Shown one piece after another: positions 9,390 to 18,117 of a stretch of 64,000 nt of DNA. Position 1 is the stretch's first letter; each line of letters begins with the position of its first letter. The translations under genes were made by a program, and so were the position numbers. The notes beneath the pieces were generated by a model. The model saw nothing but the letters and a program-made list of their open reading frames with translations, searched no databases and had not been told where the DNA came from. Location of the stretch: the NCBI GenBank assembly GCA_016933025.1, contig JAFGBT010000023.1, positions 62,001-126,000 on the forward strand. Direction: 5' to 3'. This DNA is from Spirochaetota bacterium. Its GTDB lineage: Bacteria > Spirochaetota > UBA4802 > UBA5550.

Positions 9390-10019
9390 TTATCGTTTCG
9401 TTATTGTTCGTACGACCCTTCGCTTCGAATGCCGCGATCTTGTTTTGGAGTATATAACGAAGATGATGAAGATCAAAACAACTATACCCCAGCCTGCTAT
9501 CGTCCTTGTTCGCTTCCCGAAGATGCCGCCGCTCTCTTCCTTTTCCTTTGATTCACCCGAAATTGCGTCGTCCGGTATCCTGACAATTTCTTCTGCCGGC
9601 TCCTCCTCACTGATGGTGATGCCGGGAATCCTGTTATACCTGAGGCGCTCATGATCGACAAAAAGCAGATTGTCGCCACTCTCGCGATCCGCTTTCTCAT
9701 TCGCGGCCTCCTCCTGCCGCACCGGCTCCTGCTTCCTTTCCTCGACCTTCTTCCTGCGCTCGACCTTCCTGACGGTTTCCGCTGTTTTGGTCTCGATTTT
9801 CGTCTCCGGATCCCCTGTTACGCCGGGGGGGTTCGCTCCCTCGGCATCAGAAGCGCCCGAGTCCGTGCCCGATGTAGAGTCGATGGCATCGGCCTCCTGA
9901 TTTTCGACGGCTGGGGTATCCGGCCGGTCCCCGGTGCCGCCCTCCTGGGCGGCCGCCCCGAGAAACAGGCAGACCGGCACTGACAGGGTCAGCAGGCAGC
10001 TCAGCAAATAGCGTTTCAT
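9390..10019 (-). CDS. Hypothetical acidic exported protein with C-terminal membrane anchor
   Basis: A 209-residue protein between yajC and secD. The ATG at 10019 begins a good signal sequence (MKRYLLSCLLTLSVPVCLFL). The mature part is low-complexity, rich in Glu, Asp, Gly, Lys and Arg, followed near residue 170 by a single membrane helix (WGIVVLIFIIFVIY) and a strongly basic tail ending RTITKR. This predicts a periplasmic disordered arm with a short cytoplasmic tail. Its position within the Sec accessory operon suggests a lineage-specific accessory to SecDF-YajC, but no homologue is recognised. Confidence 0.72.
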   Translation of the reverse strand: MKRYLLSCLLTLSVPVCLFLGAAAQEGGTGDRPDTPAVENQEADAIDSTSGTDSGASDAEGANPPGVTGDPETKIETKTAETVRKVERRKKVEERKQEPVRQEEAANEKADRESGDNLLFVDHERLRYNRIPGITISEEEPAEEIVRIPDDAISGESKEKEESGGIFGKRTRTIAGWGIVVLIFIIFVIYSKTRSRHSKRRVVRTITKR

Positions 10020-10029
10020 GATGGTTTGG

Positions 10030-10356
10030 CTAAACCTTGTTCTGAATGGCGCTTTTAATAAACTCGACCTTTGTATTGCCTGAAATCTTAACGATGACTG
10101 TATTGTCGTCCTTAAATCCTTCAATGATGCCGTACATGCCGCCGGCCGTGACGACCCGATCGCCCTTCTTCAGGGCCGCTATCATATCCTGCCGGTCTTT
10201 TTCCTTTTTTTTCTGCGGCTTGATCAGCAGAAAATAAAATATGGCAATAGTCAGCACCATGAGTATCAGAAAACTATAGTTTCCGAACGCCTGCATTCCG
10301 GACCCGCCCTGAGCGCCCTCCTGGGCGGCATATGCGATGGTTGTTAATTGTAGCAC
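10030..10356 (-). CDS. yajC: Preprotein translocase subunit YajC
   Basis: Small single-pass inner-membrane component of the SecDF-YajC complex. The membrane helix is at residues 27-47 (FLILMVLTIAIFYFLLI), followed at once by the hallmark KPQKKKEKDRQDMIAALKKGDRVVTAGGMYGII segment, split here across residues 47-79. At 108 residues it is of normal length. It is followed 10 bp downstream by the acidic membrane protein and then secDF. Confidence 0.96.
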   Translation of the reverse strand: MLQLTTIAYAAQEGAQGGSGMQAFGNYSFLILMVLTIAIFYFLLIKPQKKKEKDRQDMIAALKKGDRVVTAGGMYGIIEGFKDDNTVIVKISGNTKVEFIKSAIQNKV

Positions 10357-10454
10357 AACGATCCTCCATTAAAAAAATCAGCGACAGTATTCATCGGCAA
10401 CATCATTAATGTCAACATAAAAAATATCGATTTCCGCCCGGCCCGCTGCGCTTC

Positions 10455-11120
10455 TCATTCGGATGATATTAGTACCGGCGTCCCCATCAGTATATACTGT
10501 TCGCATTCAATCAGATCGCGATTATACATGCGTATACATCCGCTTGACGAGAGGTTGCCGATTGAATTTTCATCGTTATTGCCGTGGATGGCGATGCCGC
10601 CGCCGATCCCCGGCACCTTCCCCGCCGCTGACTGTATGGCCCCCGTTCTCAGGGCGTCCCGGTAACGCTCCCGGTCTTCATCGTTCGGGTAGTCCAGTCC
10701 GTAGTAACGGGGGCCGTAGGCGTTATCGCCCAGGTCAACACCCGGCCTCCCGAACCTGCAGTGCCCGTCCCTGGCGCGAAAAAATACCCTGTTCATCTTC
10801 CTTAGTGTTTTATACGAAGGAGAACTCCTGTCGGCATCCATGCTCAGTATCTCATTCACGAAATACAGGCCCTCGGGAGTTCTGTTGTCTCTCTCGTGAA
10901 GCTTGGGCTTCATGTCCGGGTTTGATCCATAGGCGATCGTATAGGCGGCGACGGCCTCCCTCTTCCGGTTGAACACCTCGAGGAGAAATTTCTTTTTGGA
11001 GATATAGATGACGTATTTCCCGGAGAAACCGTTGAAGGCCTTTTGAATCCTGTCATACTTGCCGGCGCAGCCCGGCTGGCACGCCAGCGCGGCGAAGAGC
11101 AGGATGGAGATGGCGGTCAT
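10455..11120 (-). CDS. L,D-transpeptidase (YkuD domain) lipoprotein
   Basis: Peptidoglycan-modifying enzyme expected in the periplasm: forms 3-3 crosslinks or attaches proteins through meso-diaminopimelate. The 221-residue protein has a lipobox-like ACQPGC after a hydrophobic signal, then a YkuD domain ending with the catalytic block HGNNDENSIGNLSSSGCIRM; the cysteine in SSSGCIRM is the nucleophile. The ATG at 11120 is preceded by AGGGGCG and lies 10 bp after the upstream stop. Coupled to bamA and the Skp-like gene, consistent with an envelope-assembly operon. Confidence 0.9.
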   Translation of the reverse strand: MTAISILLFAALACQPGCAGKYDRIQKAFNGFSGKYVIYISKKKFLLEVFNRKREAVAAYTIAYGSNPDMKPKLHERDNRTPEGLYFVNEILSMDADRSSPSYKTLRKMNRVFFRARDGHCRFGRPGVDLGDNAYGPRYYGLDYPNDEDRERYRDALRTGAIQSAAGKVPGIGGGIAIHGNNDENSIGNLSSSGCIRMYNRDLIECEQYILMGTPVLISSE

Positions 11121-11130
11121 GCCCGCGCCC

Positions 11131-11625
11131 CTATCGGGACTCGGGAGCCCTCCGCTCTTCAAGCCGCACGACTTCCCTGATGACGTCCTCAGTGACATCG
11201 TACTCCTTTTTCGCATACATCAGTTCATCACCGATGTTATATATGAAATCAACCTTCAGCCGTCCCGCGACGTTCTTGAGCGCACGGTCTATGACGTTCA
11301 GTATCTGTCCCTTGTAATACTTGCTCTTTCCCCTGAGGGCGAAAAGCTCCGCCGTGACAGTTCGATACTCGTCGAGAAGCGAGACATGGTCGGTGGCGGG
11401 GCGGTCGAGTTCGCGCTCTACCTCCTTCAATCGGGCCATTCTCTCGTCCACTTTCTTCTTGACTTCGATCGCGTCCCGGTTCCTGTTGAGGACGAAGTCG
11501 TACGCGGCCTTCAGGTTCATGTACCGGATTACAGGGGCCGGCCCGATCTCGTCCTTCTTTTTAAAGTAAGAGCATGATGAAAGGACCGCCAGCGCAACCG
11601 TGCAGATAAGCATTGAGGAGCGCAT
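11131..11625 (-). CDS. Skp/OmpH-like periplasmic chaperone, lipoprotein form
   Basis: A 164-residue protein starting one base inside the bamA stop codon (TGATG), the usual place of skp. It has a short signal with a lipobox (VLSSC) and a long charged, heptad-like helical region (residues 50-110) resembling the coiled-coil arms of Skp/OmpH, including the YMNLKAAYDFV segment near the start that resembles the family's first strand and helix. Unlike classical Skp it should be lipid anchored. The call rests on position, length and coiled-coil character; sequence similarity is weak. Confidence 0.65.
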   Translation of the reverse strand: MRSSMLICTVALAVLSSCSYFKKKDEIGPAPVIRYMNLKAAYDFVLNRNRDAIEVKKKVDERMARLKEVERELDRPATDHVSLLDEYRTVTAELFALRGKSKYYKGQILNVIDRALKNVAGRLKVDFIYNIGDELMYAKKEYDVTEDVIREVVRLEERRAPESR

Positions 11626-14207
11626 CAGAACCTCATGTCTCCTATACCGAACTGGAACTGAAATCCGCCGATGTTTTTAAACTTGCCGTCAAAGATCATC
11701 TTTCTGCCGAACCAGAACCTGAGCGGCATCATCGGGATCTGTATCCTGAAACCGAAGCCATAGGAGTATTTGAAATATTTCAATATGTTGACCTTGCCCT
11801 TCCCGATGTCCTGAATACGGGCAAGATCACCGGTCGCCAGATCCTGAAGCACATAGGTGTAATTTTCACGCGACAGGTGATTTTCCCAGAACTTGTCCGA
11901 CCAGAGCGAGCCTGCGTCCAGAAAGATCGCGAACCAGAGCATCTGGGGATGGATGGGGACCCTGAACTCTATACCGTAGAGAATCCGGTGAAACAGGCCG
12001 ACGTTCTGCCACGATTCAGGGAACTTCTTGTCATAATAATCCCACCCGCGCAGGGTCTCGGGGCCTCCCAGGTTCAGACGGTCTTCAGGCTCGAGCCAGG
12101 GATCTTTTAGATCCACTCCCTCCCAGTAGTTCAAATAATAGAAATTGGAATGTATCGGTTGTCTCCTGTTTACAGCGCCCGAGTTCATCGGCTTGACGAT
12201 AAAGCTTCCGCTCGCGCGCAGCTCAAACACGCAGGGATGGCTTTTCAGAAACGGGATATGGAACGGAGAGAAATAAAAATACACATCGGGCGATATCTTG
12301 ATATAATGATCCGAGCCTCCCAGGACACTCCCGCCGGTAAAATTTACGGCAAGATCGACGCTCCCGCCTTTCGTCGGGTTAAGATAGTTATCCCGCGAGT
12401 CATGCGCGGCAAAGACCGTGATGGAACGCTTCTCCTGGAACCCGAGCTGCTGCGAATAATAGACGTCCTCCGACGCGTTCGCCGACGGATCCTTGACCTT
12501 GGTGAAGGCGTGGGACCAGCTCGTCCCGACGCTGTAATAGTCAAGAAAGCGATAACTCAACCCCACGGCATAACCGAAGGCCTCTCTCTTGTACTCCGAT
12601 TCCTGGTCGATCTCGGGGAACACCGTCTGATTTGACTGCACGTTGTAAAGATTATAGAAGATCGAAGCGCTCACGCCGATCGGCTGGTTCACAAGCCACC
12701 GCTCGTTAAACGAGAGCGTGATTGACGTCCGCTCGGGCCCGTATTCGAAGCGCGCGCCGATCCGCTGTCCATTGCCCAGGAGATTGTTCTCGGCAACGTC
12801 CGCGAAGATCGAGAAGCCCGAGGTGGTGCCATAGCCGCCGCCCAGCGAGATGGTGCCGGTTGGCTGCTCCTCAACGTCTACAACAAGGTTCATGTAACCC
12901 TCGCGGCTCCCCGGCCGAACATCGATATTCACCTGTTTGAAGAAACCGAGGTTGTACACCTTTTCGCGCGAGAGCTGGAGCTTCCGCGAGTCGAAGAGAT
13001 CTCCCTCCTTGATGACCAGCTCGCGCCGAATGACCTTGTCCTTCGTCTTCTTGTTTCCCTTAATGATGATCATATCGACGTAGGCCTGCGAGCCTTCCTC
13101 GATTACGAACTCCACAGCCACGAATTTTCTCTTCTCGGTTTTCCCCCTGACGGTCACCTCCCGCTCGGTAATCGTCCGGTTCGGGATCACCCGGGTGAAT
13201 ATATATCCTTTTGCGGCGTACTTGAAGCTTATCGCCTGGCGGTCCATCTGAAAGGTGGTGTCATTGAATACCGCGCCGCTCCTGGTCTGCTCGAAATCCT
13301 TCATCAGCTCTTTTGCGGTAAAGACGGTCTCGCCCTCCTCGCCCTCTATACGGACCGAATATCTGTCGAAGTAGTATCGATCGCCCTCGCTGATCTTGAG
13401 CGTGATGAATATGCCGCGCTTCTCCTTTTTCTCGGGGTTCACCCACTCATACTCTACGCTTTCCTCGATGATCTGCGCGTCCAGGTAGCCGTACTGGCGG
13501 CAGTATGCAAGGAGCTTGGCCTGATCCTGCTCCCATACGTCCCGCTTGAATTCGCCGTCCTTGAACAGGCCTTTCTCCGACGTTTCCATGACGGATGCAA
13601 GCTCACGCGTTCCAATTTTCTTCGGCCCGAGCAGCGTCAGCTTCTGAACCTTGATCTCTTCGCCCTCGTCAATTATAAAGACGAGCTTGACGTCTCCATC
13701 GGCCTCGCTCCCGACCTGCCTCACATCATACCTGACAACGGCATTGAACAGTCCTTCTTCATCGTACTTCTTCTTGATGGCGGCCACGCTCTTCTCGAGA
13801 TAATCCTTCCGGAGTATCCCTCCCTCCTTGACGGGGATGGCGCTTGTCAGGTCAGACTCGGAGATCTCGTCCGTTCCCTTGAAGACAATCTCTTTGACGA
13901 TGGGGCGCTCCTTGCAGACAAATTTGAGACGGACCCCCTCGTCGAACTCCTCGATCTCTACGATGATGCTCTCAAAACTGCCCTTCGCGAATATTTTCTT
14001 TACGTCCTCGCGCACCTCTGAAGCCCTGAGCGGGTATCCCTTAGTGGTTTTCATGACGTAGAGAAGATCTTCCTCGTCGACATTTCTAAGCCCTTCGAAA
14101 AGTATCTTCTTGACTATCTTTCCTTCGTATTTCGAGGGCTGGGAAAACAGCGTCTGGAACATGAAGAGGGTTATTATTGATATGCTTATAATGGATATTT
14201 TTCTCAT
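11625..14207 (-). CDS. bamA: Outer membrane protein assembly factor BamA
   Basis: Omp85-family core of the machine that inserts beta-barrel proteins into the outer membrane. The 860-residue product has a signal peptide, five POTRA domains (first starting KIVKKILFEGLRNVDEEDL, last containing RRELVIKEGDLFDSRKL), and a C-terminal 16-strand barrel from about residue 450, with GGPETLRGWDYYD matching the conserved L6 VRGF/Y-type loop. It ends in an aromatic residue (GDMRF), as Bam substrates do. The ATG at 14207 (MRKISII) is chosen because it opens the signal peptide. First gene of the long envelope operon. Confidence 0.96.
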   Translation of the reverse strand: MRKISIISISIITLFMFQTLFSQPSKYEGKIVKKILFEGLRNVDEEDLLYVMKTTKGYPLRASEVREDVKKIFAKGSFESIIVEIEEFDEGVRLKFVCKERPIVKEIVFKGTDEISESDLTSAIPVKEGGILRKDYLEKSVAAIKKKYDEEGLFNAVVRYDVRQVGSEADGDVKLVFIIDEGEEIKVQKLTLLGPKKIGTRELASVMETSEKGLFKDGEFKRDVWEQDQAKLLAYCRQYGYLDAQIIEESVEYEWVNPEKKEKRGIFITLKISEGDRYYFDRYSVRIEGEEGETVFTAKELMKDFEQTRSGAVFNDTTFQMDRQAISFKYAAKGYIFTRVIPNRTITEREVTVRGKTEKRKFVAVEFVIEEGSQAYVDMIIIKGNKKTKDKVIRRELVIKEGDLFDSRKLQLSREKVYNLGFFKQVNIDVRPGSREGYMNLVVDVEEQPTGTISLGGGYGTTSGFSIFADVAENNLLGNGQRIGARFEYGPERTSITLSFNERWLVNQPIGVSASIFYNLYNVQSNQTVFPEIDQESEYKREAFGYAVGLSYRFLDYYSVGTSWSHAFTKVKDPSANASEDVYYSQQLGFQEKRSITVFAAHDSRDNYLNPTKGGSVDLAVNFTGGSVLGGSDHYIKISPDVYFYFSPFHIPFLKSHPCVFELRASGSFIVKPMNSGAVNRRQPIHSNFYYLNYWEGVDLKDPWLEPEDRLNLGGPETLRGWDYYDKKFPESWQNVGLFHRILYGIEFRVPIHPQMLWFAIFLDAGSLWSDKFWENHLSRENYTYVLQDLATGDLARIQDIGKGKVNILKYFKYSYGFGFRIQIPMMPLRFWFGRKMIFDGKFKNIGGFQFQFGIGDMRF

Positions 14208-14380
14208 GCACAACCTATTCATACGGATACGGGGCACGGGCACACACTCCCATCCGCCCCGGTCTGGCATTGATAATACGACGCATGATTCGTGTCAAGA
14301 ATATAAGGTGTTCCCTGCCGAACAGGCATGGCATTAACCTGATTTGTGTCATTCCCCGTTGATTGGTTACAAATAAACGT

Positions 14381-14403
14381 CCCGGCCCGTGCGGGCAGCC
14401 GGG
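14381..14403 (-). terminator. Hairpin terminator after the TonB-type barrel gene
   Basis: A GC-only stem (CCCGG...CCGGG with inner CCCG/CGGG pairs) lies 25 bp downstream of the barrel gene's stop on the minus strand and is followed on that strand by ACGTTTATTTG, a weak T tract. It separates the barrel gene from bamA. Confidence 0.5.
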
Positions 14404-14427
14404 AAAAGGGCGCCGCCCCGGCGAGAA

Positions 14428-15951
14428 TCAGATTATGATGCGCAAACCGCCGATCACCGACCTGCCCTGCTCGGGATAGCCGTGCACGGTGCTGTACTTG
14501 CTGTTATAAATATTGTCTATCCTGCCGAACAGGTAGAAGGATTCATATATCTTGACCTGCAGGGTGAGCATTCCCGTCAGAGCCGGCCGCATCGTCATCC
14601 TGAAAAACGGCGAGACGTGAACGGTGCCGCGGTACCCGGTGTTGAACTCGGCGTCAAACCGATCGATGGCGAGGCGGATATACGCCCCGGCGCGGTGTTC
14701 CGGCCGGTAGGTCACGTAATCGCTCGCGTAAAAGTAGGAATATTCGTACTTTCCCCCGATCTCAAAATAGCTCGAATACAGGATGAAGCCGAAAGCGGCT
14801 TCGGCCTCCGCCCGTACCTGTGCAACCCTCATCCGATGAGGCACCAGCACCATTTCCGGGAGCGAGAAAAAGGAGTAGAAGCTGTCCGCATTCGCAAGAG
14901 ACCCCGACCCTTTGATCTTGACCTTATTAAGGTAAAACGGCGAATCGCTGCTCCTGGTCAAGAGAAAGCCGATATTAGCATCCACATGATGGCCCTTCCC
15001 AGGCAGGAGACCGTAGTCTGGCTTCACGTACCGCTGTTCGGAATATAGCTGTTCCGGCGCGAACGGGTTCATCTCATAGATGTAGGACACCTCCATGGAG
15101 AAATACTTGATATTGAGCGTCGTCACATTTATCTTTCCCGATGGAAAGTGACCGCCGTCCCTGTTGTAGGCGTACAGCGGCCCCATTCCGAATTTCAGGA
15201 ATTCCGATACGTTGAAATTCCAGATCAACTCGCTCTCGATCCAGGTATCATCATCGAAACCGGCACTGTACCAGTAGTTAGCGAAGGTCGACTTGAAGGC
15301 AATCATGTTCGCAGCCGATACAATGTAGTCCCATCCGAGTTCTGCGTTGAGCTTGTAGAAATCGCTGGAATGATAGGGACGGTATGTGACGATGTCGGGG
15401 TAGAGGTCGGAGTCAAGCCGGTGTATGAAATAGACGCCGCCGATGTTCAGCTTCCAGCGCGTCGGCATCGGGTTTATGACATTATTGAGAGTAAGGTCGA
15501 CCCTGTCCTTCTCTTCTCGGCTGTAGAAGATGTTCCGGAACATTCCATGCGACTGGTTGCTGACTTCAAGCTGCGGGGTGAGCCGCCATTTTTTTGTCAT
15601 ATCGGCGTCCCCGGTGAAGCCGACGCCGTTTTCATAGTAGCGGGAGTTACGGTAGCCGAAATCATTCGAATACTTGAAATCCGAATTCAGCTGGTACGTG
15701 AATGTATCGAAGCTTTGGGTCAGGCTTCCTACCCAGAGGAGCCGATTGTACTGGCCGTAGAGCATCATTGCGTCGACATTTACATTGCGCGCCGCACGCT
15801 CTTTTCCCTGCCCGGCACCGAGGGTATTCTTCTCCTTTCCGGCTCCGGCCGTCGCGTCCGAGGCCGCCTCATCCTTTCCAGCTTCCTGTGATAACACCGG
15901 TGTGATTACAGAAATTGAAAAGACGATCAGTAACGATAACAACTGTTTCAT
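14428..15951 (-). CDS. TonB-dependent-receptor-like outer membrane beta-barrel without plug domain
   Basis: A 507-residue exported protein. After a signal peptide (MKQLLSLLIVFSISVITPV) and a low-complexity linker of about 40 residues come alternating aromatic beta-strands. The C-terminal 35 residues (YLFGRIDNIYNSKYSTVHGYPEQGR) match the last strands of TonB-dependent receptors, which normally read NLxDxxYxxxxGYPxPGR. No plug domain or TonB box is present, and the protein is shorter than true receptors, so it is likely a barrel-only derivative or porin. ATG at 15951 chosen for the signal peptide. Confidence 0.75.
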   Translation of the reverse strand: MKQLLSLLIVFSISVITPVLSQEAGKDEAASDATAGAGKEKNTLGAGQGKERAARNVNVDAMMLYGQYNRLLWVGSLTQSFDTFTYQLNSDFKYSNDFGYRNSRYYENGVGFTGDADMTKKWRLTPQLEVSNQSHGMFRNIFYSREEKDRVDLTLNNVINPMPTRWKLNIGGVYFIHRLDSDLYPDIVTYRPYHSSDFYKLNAELGWDYIVSAANMIAFKSTFANYWYSAGFDDDTWIESELIWNFNVSEFLKFGMGPLYAYNRDGGHFPSGKINVTTLNIKYFSMEVSYIYEMNPFAPEQLYSEQRYVKPDYGLLPGKGHHVDANIGFLLTRSSDSPFYLNKVKIKGSGSLANADSFYSFFSLPEMVLVPHRMRVAQVRAEAEAAFGFILYSSYFEIGGKYEYSYFYASDYVTYRPEHRAGAYIRLAIDRFDAEFNTGYRGTVHVSPFFRMTMRPALTGMLTLQVKIYESFYLFGRIDNIYNSKYSTVHGYPEQGRSVIGGLRIII

Positions 15952-15981
15952 GGGGCAAAACCGGTTCGAGTGGCAGAACTG

Positions 15982-16002
15982 CCGCCCCCTTCCGAGGGGC
16001 GG
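15982..16002. terminator. GC hairpin between zinc-ribbon and barrel genes
   Basis: CCGCCCC and GGGGCGG arms around a 7-base loop, starting 11 bp after the zinc-ribbon stop and 30 bp before the barrel start. No T tract. Could attenuate transcription between the two minus-strand genes. Confidence 0.35.
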
Positions 16003-16012
16003 TACATAGTTA

Positions 16013-16153
16013 TCAGCTTTCCTTCCGGTGAAGGGTGATGCCGCAGATCCTGCATTTGCACGATTCCTGGGGTATGCCCGAGTCGAGAAAAACCTTAAGC
16101 TCATATCCGCACGAACAATGATAGCTGAATGTCCTTAACTGTGTTTCCTTCAT
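16013..16153 (-). CDS. Small zinc-ribbon protein
   Basis: A 46-residue protein with two cysteine pairs spaced like a zinc ribbon: CSCG at residues 11-14 and CKCRICG at residues 30-36. The ATG at 16153 follows a GAGG site at good spacing; longer in-frame versions would read into the metK terminator. Function unknown; such mini-ribbons often bind nucleic acid or act as assembly factors. Confidence 0.62.
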   Translation of the reverse strand: MKETQLRTFSYHCSCGYELKVFLDSGIPQESCKCRICGITLHRKES

Positions 16154-16231
16154 AGAATTATCCTCGCGCCGATCGGGATTACACGAATAGTATCGGCACA
16201 TCCCGAGAATTTCTTTCGCGCGAGACGAATG

Positions 16232-16266
16232 AAAAAAGCCCCCTCGGCATGGCACAGGGGGCTTTT
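16232..16266 (-). terminator. Rho-independent terminator after metK
   Basis: GCCCCC (16238-16243) pairs with GGGGGC (16257-16262), followed on the minus strand by six T residues (16237-16232), starting about 28 bp past the metK stop. A matching T run on the plus strand could also make it work the other way. Confidence 0.8.
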
Positions 16267-16293
16267 CTAAAAGCCTGCATCAGCAAGGAGCCA

Positions 16294-17451
16294 TCAGCCT
16301 TTCAGCGCAGCAGCCCTGTCTGTTTTTTCCCATACAAACCCGGCGTCTTCCCTGCCGAAATGCCCGTAATTCGATGTGGACCTGAAAATCGGCTTGAGAA
16401 GATCAAGCATCTCAATGATGCCGGCCGGTTTCAGATTGAAGACGCCACGGACCCGTTCCGCAATCTTTTCCTCGGGGACGGTGCCGGTACCAAAGGTATC
16501 AACGAGCACTGAAACCGGATCCGCAACGCCAATCGCATAGGCCAGCTGCACCTCGCAGCGATACGCGAGTCCGGCGGCCACTATATTTTTAGCGATGTAC
16601 CTGGCCATGTAGGCCGCCGAACGGTCGACCTTGGACGGATCCTTTCCGGAAAATGCGCCGCCGCCGTGGCGGCCCATGCCGCCGTAGGTGTCGACGATAA
16701 TTTTACGTCCGGTGAGGCCGGTATCGCCGTGCGGTCCGCCGACGACGAAACGGCCCGTCGGGTTGACGTATATCTTGGTGTTCTTGTCGATAAAGCTTGC
16801 CGGGATGATTTTCTTGATGGTGGTCTCGACGACTCCGTCGGTAATGTCCTTGTGGCTTACATCGGGAGTGTGTTGCGTTGAGACCACGATTGCCTCAACG
16901 CGCTTCGGCTTGCTGTTCTCGTACTGAATCGTGACCTGCGATTTGGAATCGGGACGAATGAACTTCAGTTCGCCGCTGCGGCGGACGTCGGCAAGCCGTT
17001 TGACAAGCCTGTGCGCCAGCAGTATCGGCATAGGCATAAGCTCCTTTGTCTCCGCCACGGCAAACCCGAACATCATGCCCTGGTCGCCGGCGCCCTGCTC
17101 GCTGAAGAGCCCCTCGCCCTCGGTTACGCCCTGCGAAATATCCGGCGACTGCGAATGCACGTGCGCGTTCACCTCGCAGGTCGCGCAATCGAACCCGATA
17201 TCGGCGTCGGTGTAGCCTATATCCCTGACTACATCGCGCGCGACCTTTTCGTAATCGATCTTCTGCGATGATGTAATTTCGCCCGATAAAACGATCCTTC
17301 CCGTGGTAACGAGGGTTTCCATCGCGACCCTCGATCTTTTGTCACCTTTAATATGCTCATCAAGTATCGCGTCAGATATCTGGTCCGCGACCTTGTCCGG
17401 GTGTCCCTCCGATACGGATTCGGACGTGAAGATGTAGTCCCTTGTAACCAT
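16294..17451 (-). CDS. metK: S-adenosylmethionine synthetase
   Basis: Makes S-adenosylmethionine from methionine and ATP. The 385-residue sequence starts [20 protein letters not shown], which has the N-terminal HPDK motif, and contains the methionine/ATP segments [12 protein letters not shown] (about residues 116-127) and [19 protein letters not shown] (about residues 261-279). A GGAGGAG ribosome site precedes the ATG. No SAM riboswitch is visible in the 66 bp upstream, which links it to the ferredoxin gene, so it may be expressed as the tail of the gapA-tpiA-secG unit. Confidence 0.97.
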   Translation of the reverse strand: MVTRDYIFTSESVSEGHPDKVADQISDAILDEHIKGDKRSRVAMETLVTTGRIVLSGEITSSQKIDYEKVARDVVRDIGYTDADIGFDCATCEVNAHVHSQSPDISQGVTEGEGLFSEQGAGDQGMMFGFAVAETKELMPMPILLAHRLVKRLADVRRSGELKFIRPDSKSQVTIQYENSKPKRVEAIVVSTQHTPDVSHKDITDGVVETTIKKIIPASFIDKNTKIYVNPTGRFVVGGPHGDTGLTGRKIIVDTYGGMGRHGGGAFSGKDPSKVDRSAAYMARYIAKNIVAAGLAYRCEVQLAYAIGVADPVSVLVDTFGTGTVPEEKIAERVRGVFNLKPAGIIEMLDLLKPIFRSTSNYGHFGREDAGFVWEKTDRAAALKG

Positions 17452-17517
17452 GAAAACTCCTCCTCGTTATTTACTCAGGACCCCCGCACCCCGCGGTCGG
17501 CCCTGCGTTCGGCAATG

Positions 17518-17706
17518 TTACCGCCAATGTATGCATTCAGCCGGACAATTGTCAATTACCTGCTGGATCTTTCCCGAACCCGCGCCTTCAGGGTCATGAA
17601 CCTCGCTTGTTCCCTCCGGGGTCATGCGAAATACCTCGGGAAGCGAATCTACGCAATACTCGCATCCGGTGCATTCCGCTGTATCCACATACACTTCACG
17701 CGCCAT
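17518..17706 (-). CDS. Ferredoxin, single 4Fe-4S cluster
   Basis: A 62-residue small acidic ferredoxin. CTGCEYCVDSLPEVF provides three cluster cysteines at residues 13, 16 and 19, and CPAECI near the C terminus the fourth, a layout typical of Desulfovibrio- or Thermotoga-type monocluster ferredoxins. The ATG at 17706 is chosen; an in-frame TTG two codons earlier is also possible. It lies within 12 bp of secG. Partner enzymes are not evident. Confidence 0.88.
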   Translation of the reverse strand: MAREVYVDTAECTGCEYCVDSLPEVFRMTPEGTSEVHDPEGAGSGKIQQVIDNCPAECIHWR

Positions 17707-17717
17707 AGGCAATGCAA

Positions 17718-18101
17718 TTACTTGACGGGTTTGTTCTTCTCTTCTTTATCTTTTTCAGCGGGTTCTTTCGCCTTATTCTTTTCCGTGTCCTTCTCGGTTC
17801 CCTTTTCTGCGGACCCTTCCTTTGCCGACTGCTCTTCAGACTTCAGGATCTCCTTCTTCAGGCGATCCATCCTGCCGGACTCGAGGGCCGCCAGGCCCAG
17901 GGATCCCAGCATGAACAGACCGATCATGACGCCGGTCGCCTTTGTTATGACATCGGCAGTCGACGAACCGAAGGCGGACTGGCTTGAACCGCCGAGAATG
18001 CCCATGCCGGCGCTCTTGTCAGACTGGAGAAGGACGAGGATGACCAGCAGAATGCAGAGAATAAAGAAAATGACCGATATTATTGTTATTAAAATTCCCA
18101 T
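17718..18101 (-). CDS. secG: Preprotein translocase subunit SecG
   Basis: Two-helix subunit of the SecYEG channel. Helix 1 (residues 3-25) is followed by the conserved LLQSDKSAGMGILGGSSQSAFGSS loop, and helix 2 covers about residues 54-72. At 127 residues it is longer than average because of a highly charged Lys/Glu/Ala tail of about 50 residues. Located directly after tpiA, as in many bacteria. Confidence 0.95.
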   Translation of the reverse strand: MGILITIISVIFFILCILLVILVLLQSDKSAGMGILGGSSQSAFGSSTADVITKATGVMIGLFMLGSLGLAALESGRMDRLKKEILKSEEQSAKEGSAEKGTEKDTEKNKAKEPAEKDKEEKNKPVK

Positions 18102-18117
18102 ACCGCCTCGCCGTTAA

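Noticed and set aside
17452..17517. SAM riboswitch before metK
   Set aside because: Only 66 bp separate metK from the ferredoxin gene, with no conserved SAM-I/II core sequence; a standard ribosome site explains translation.
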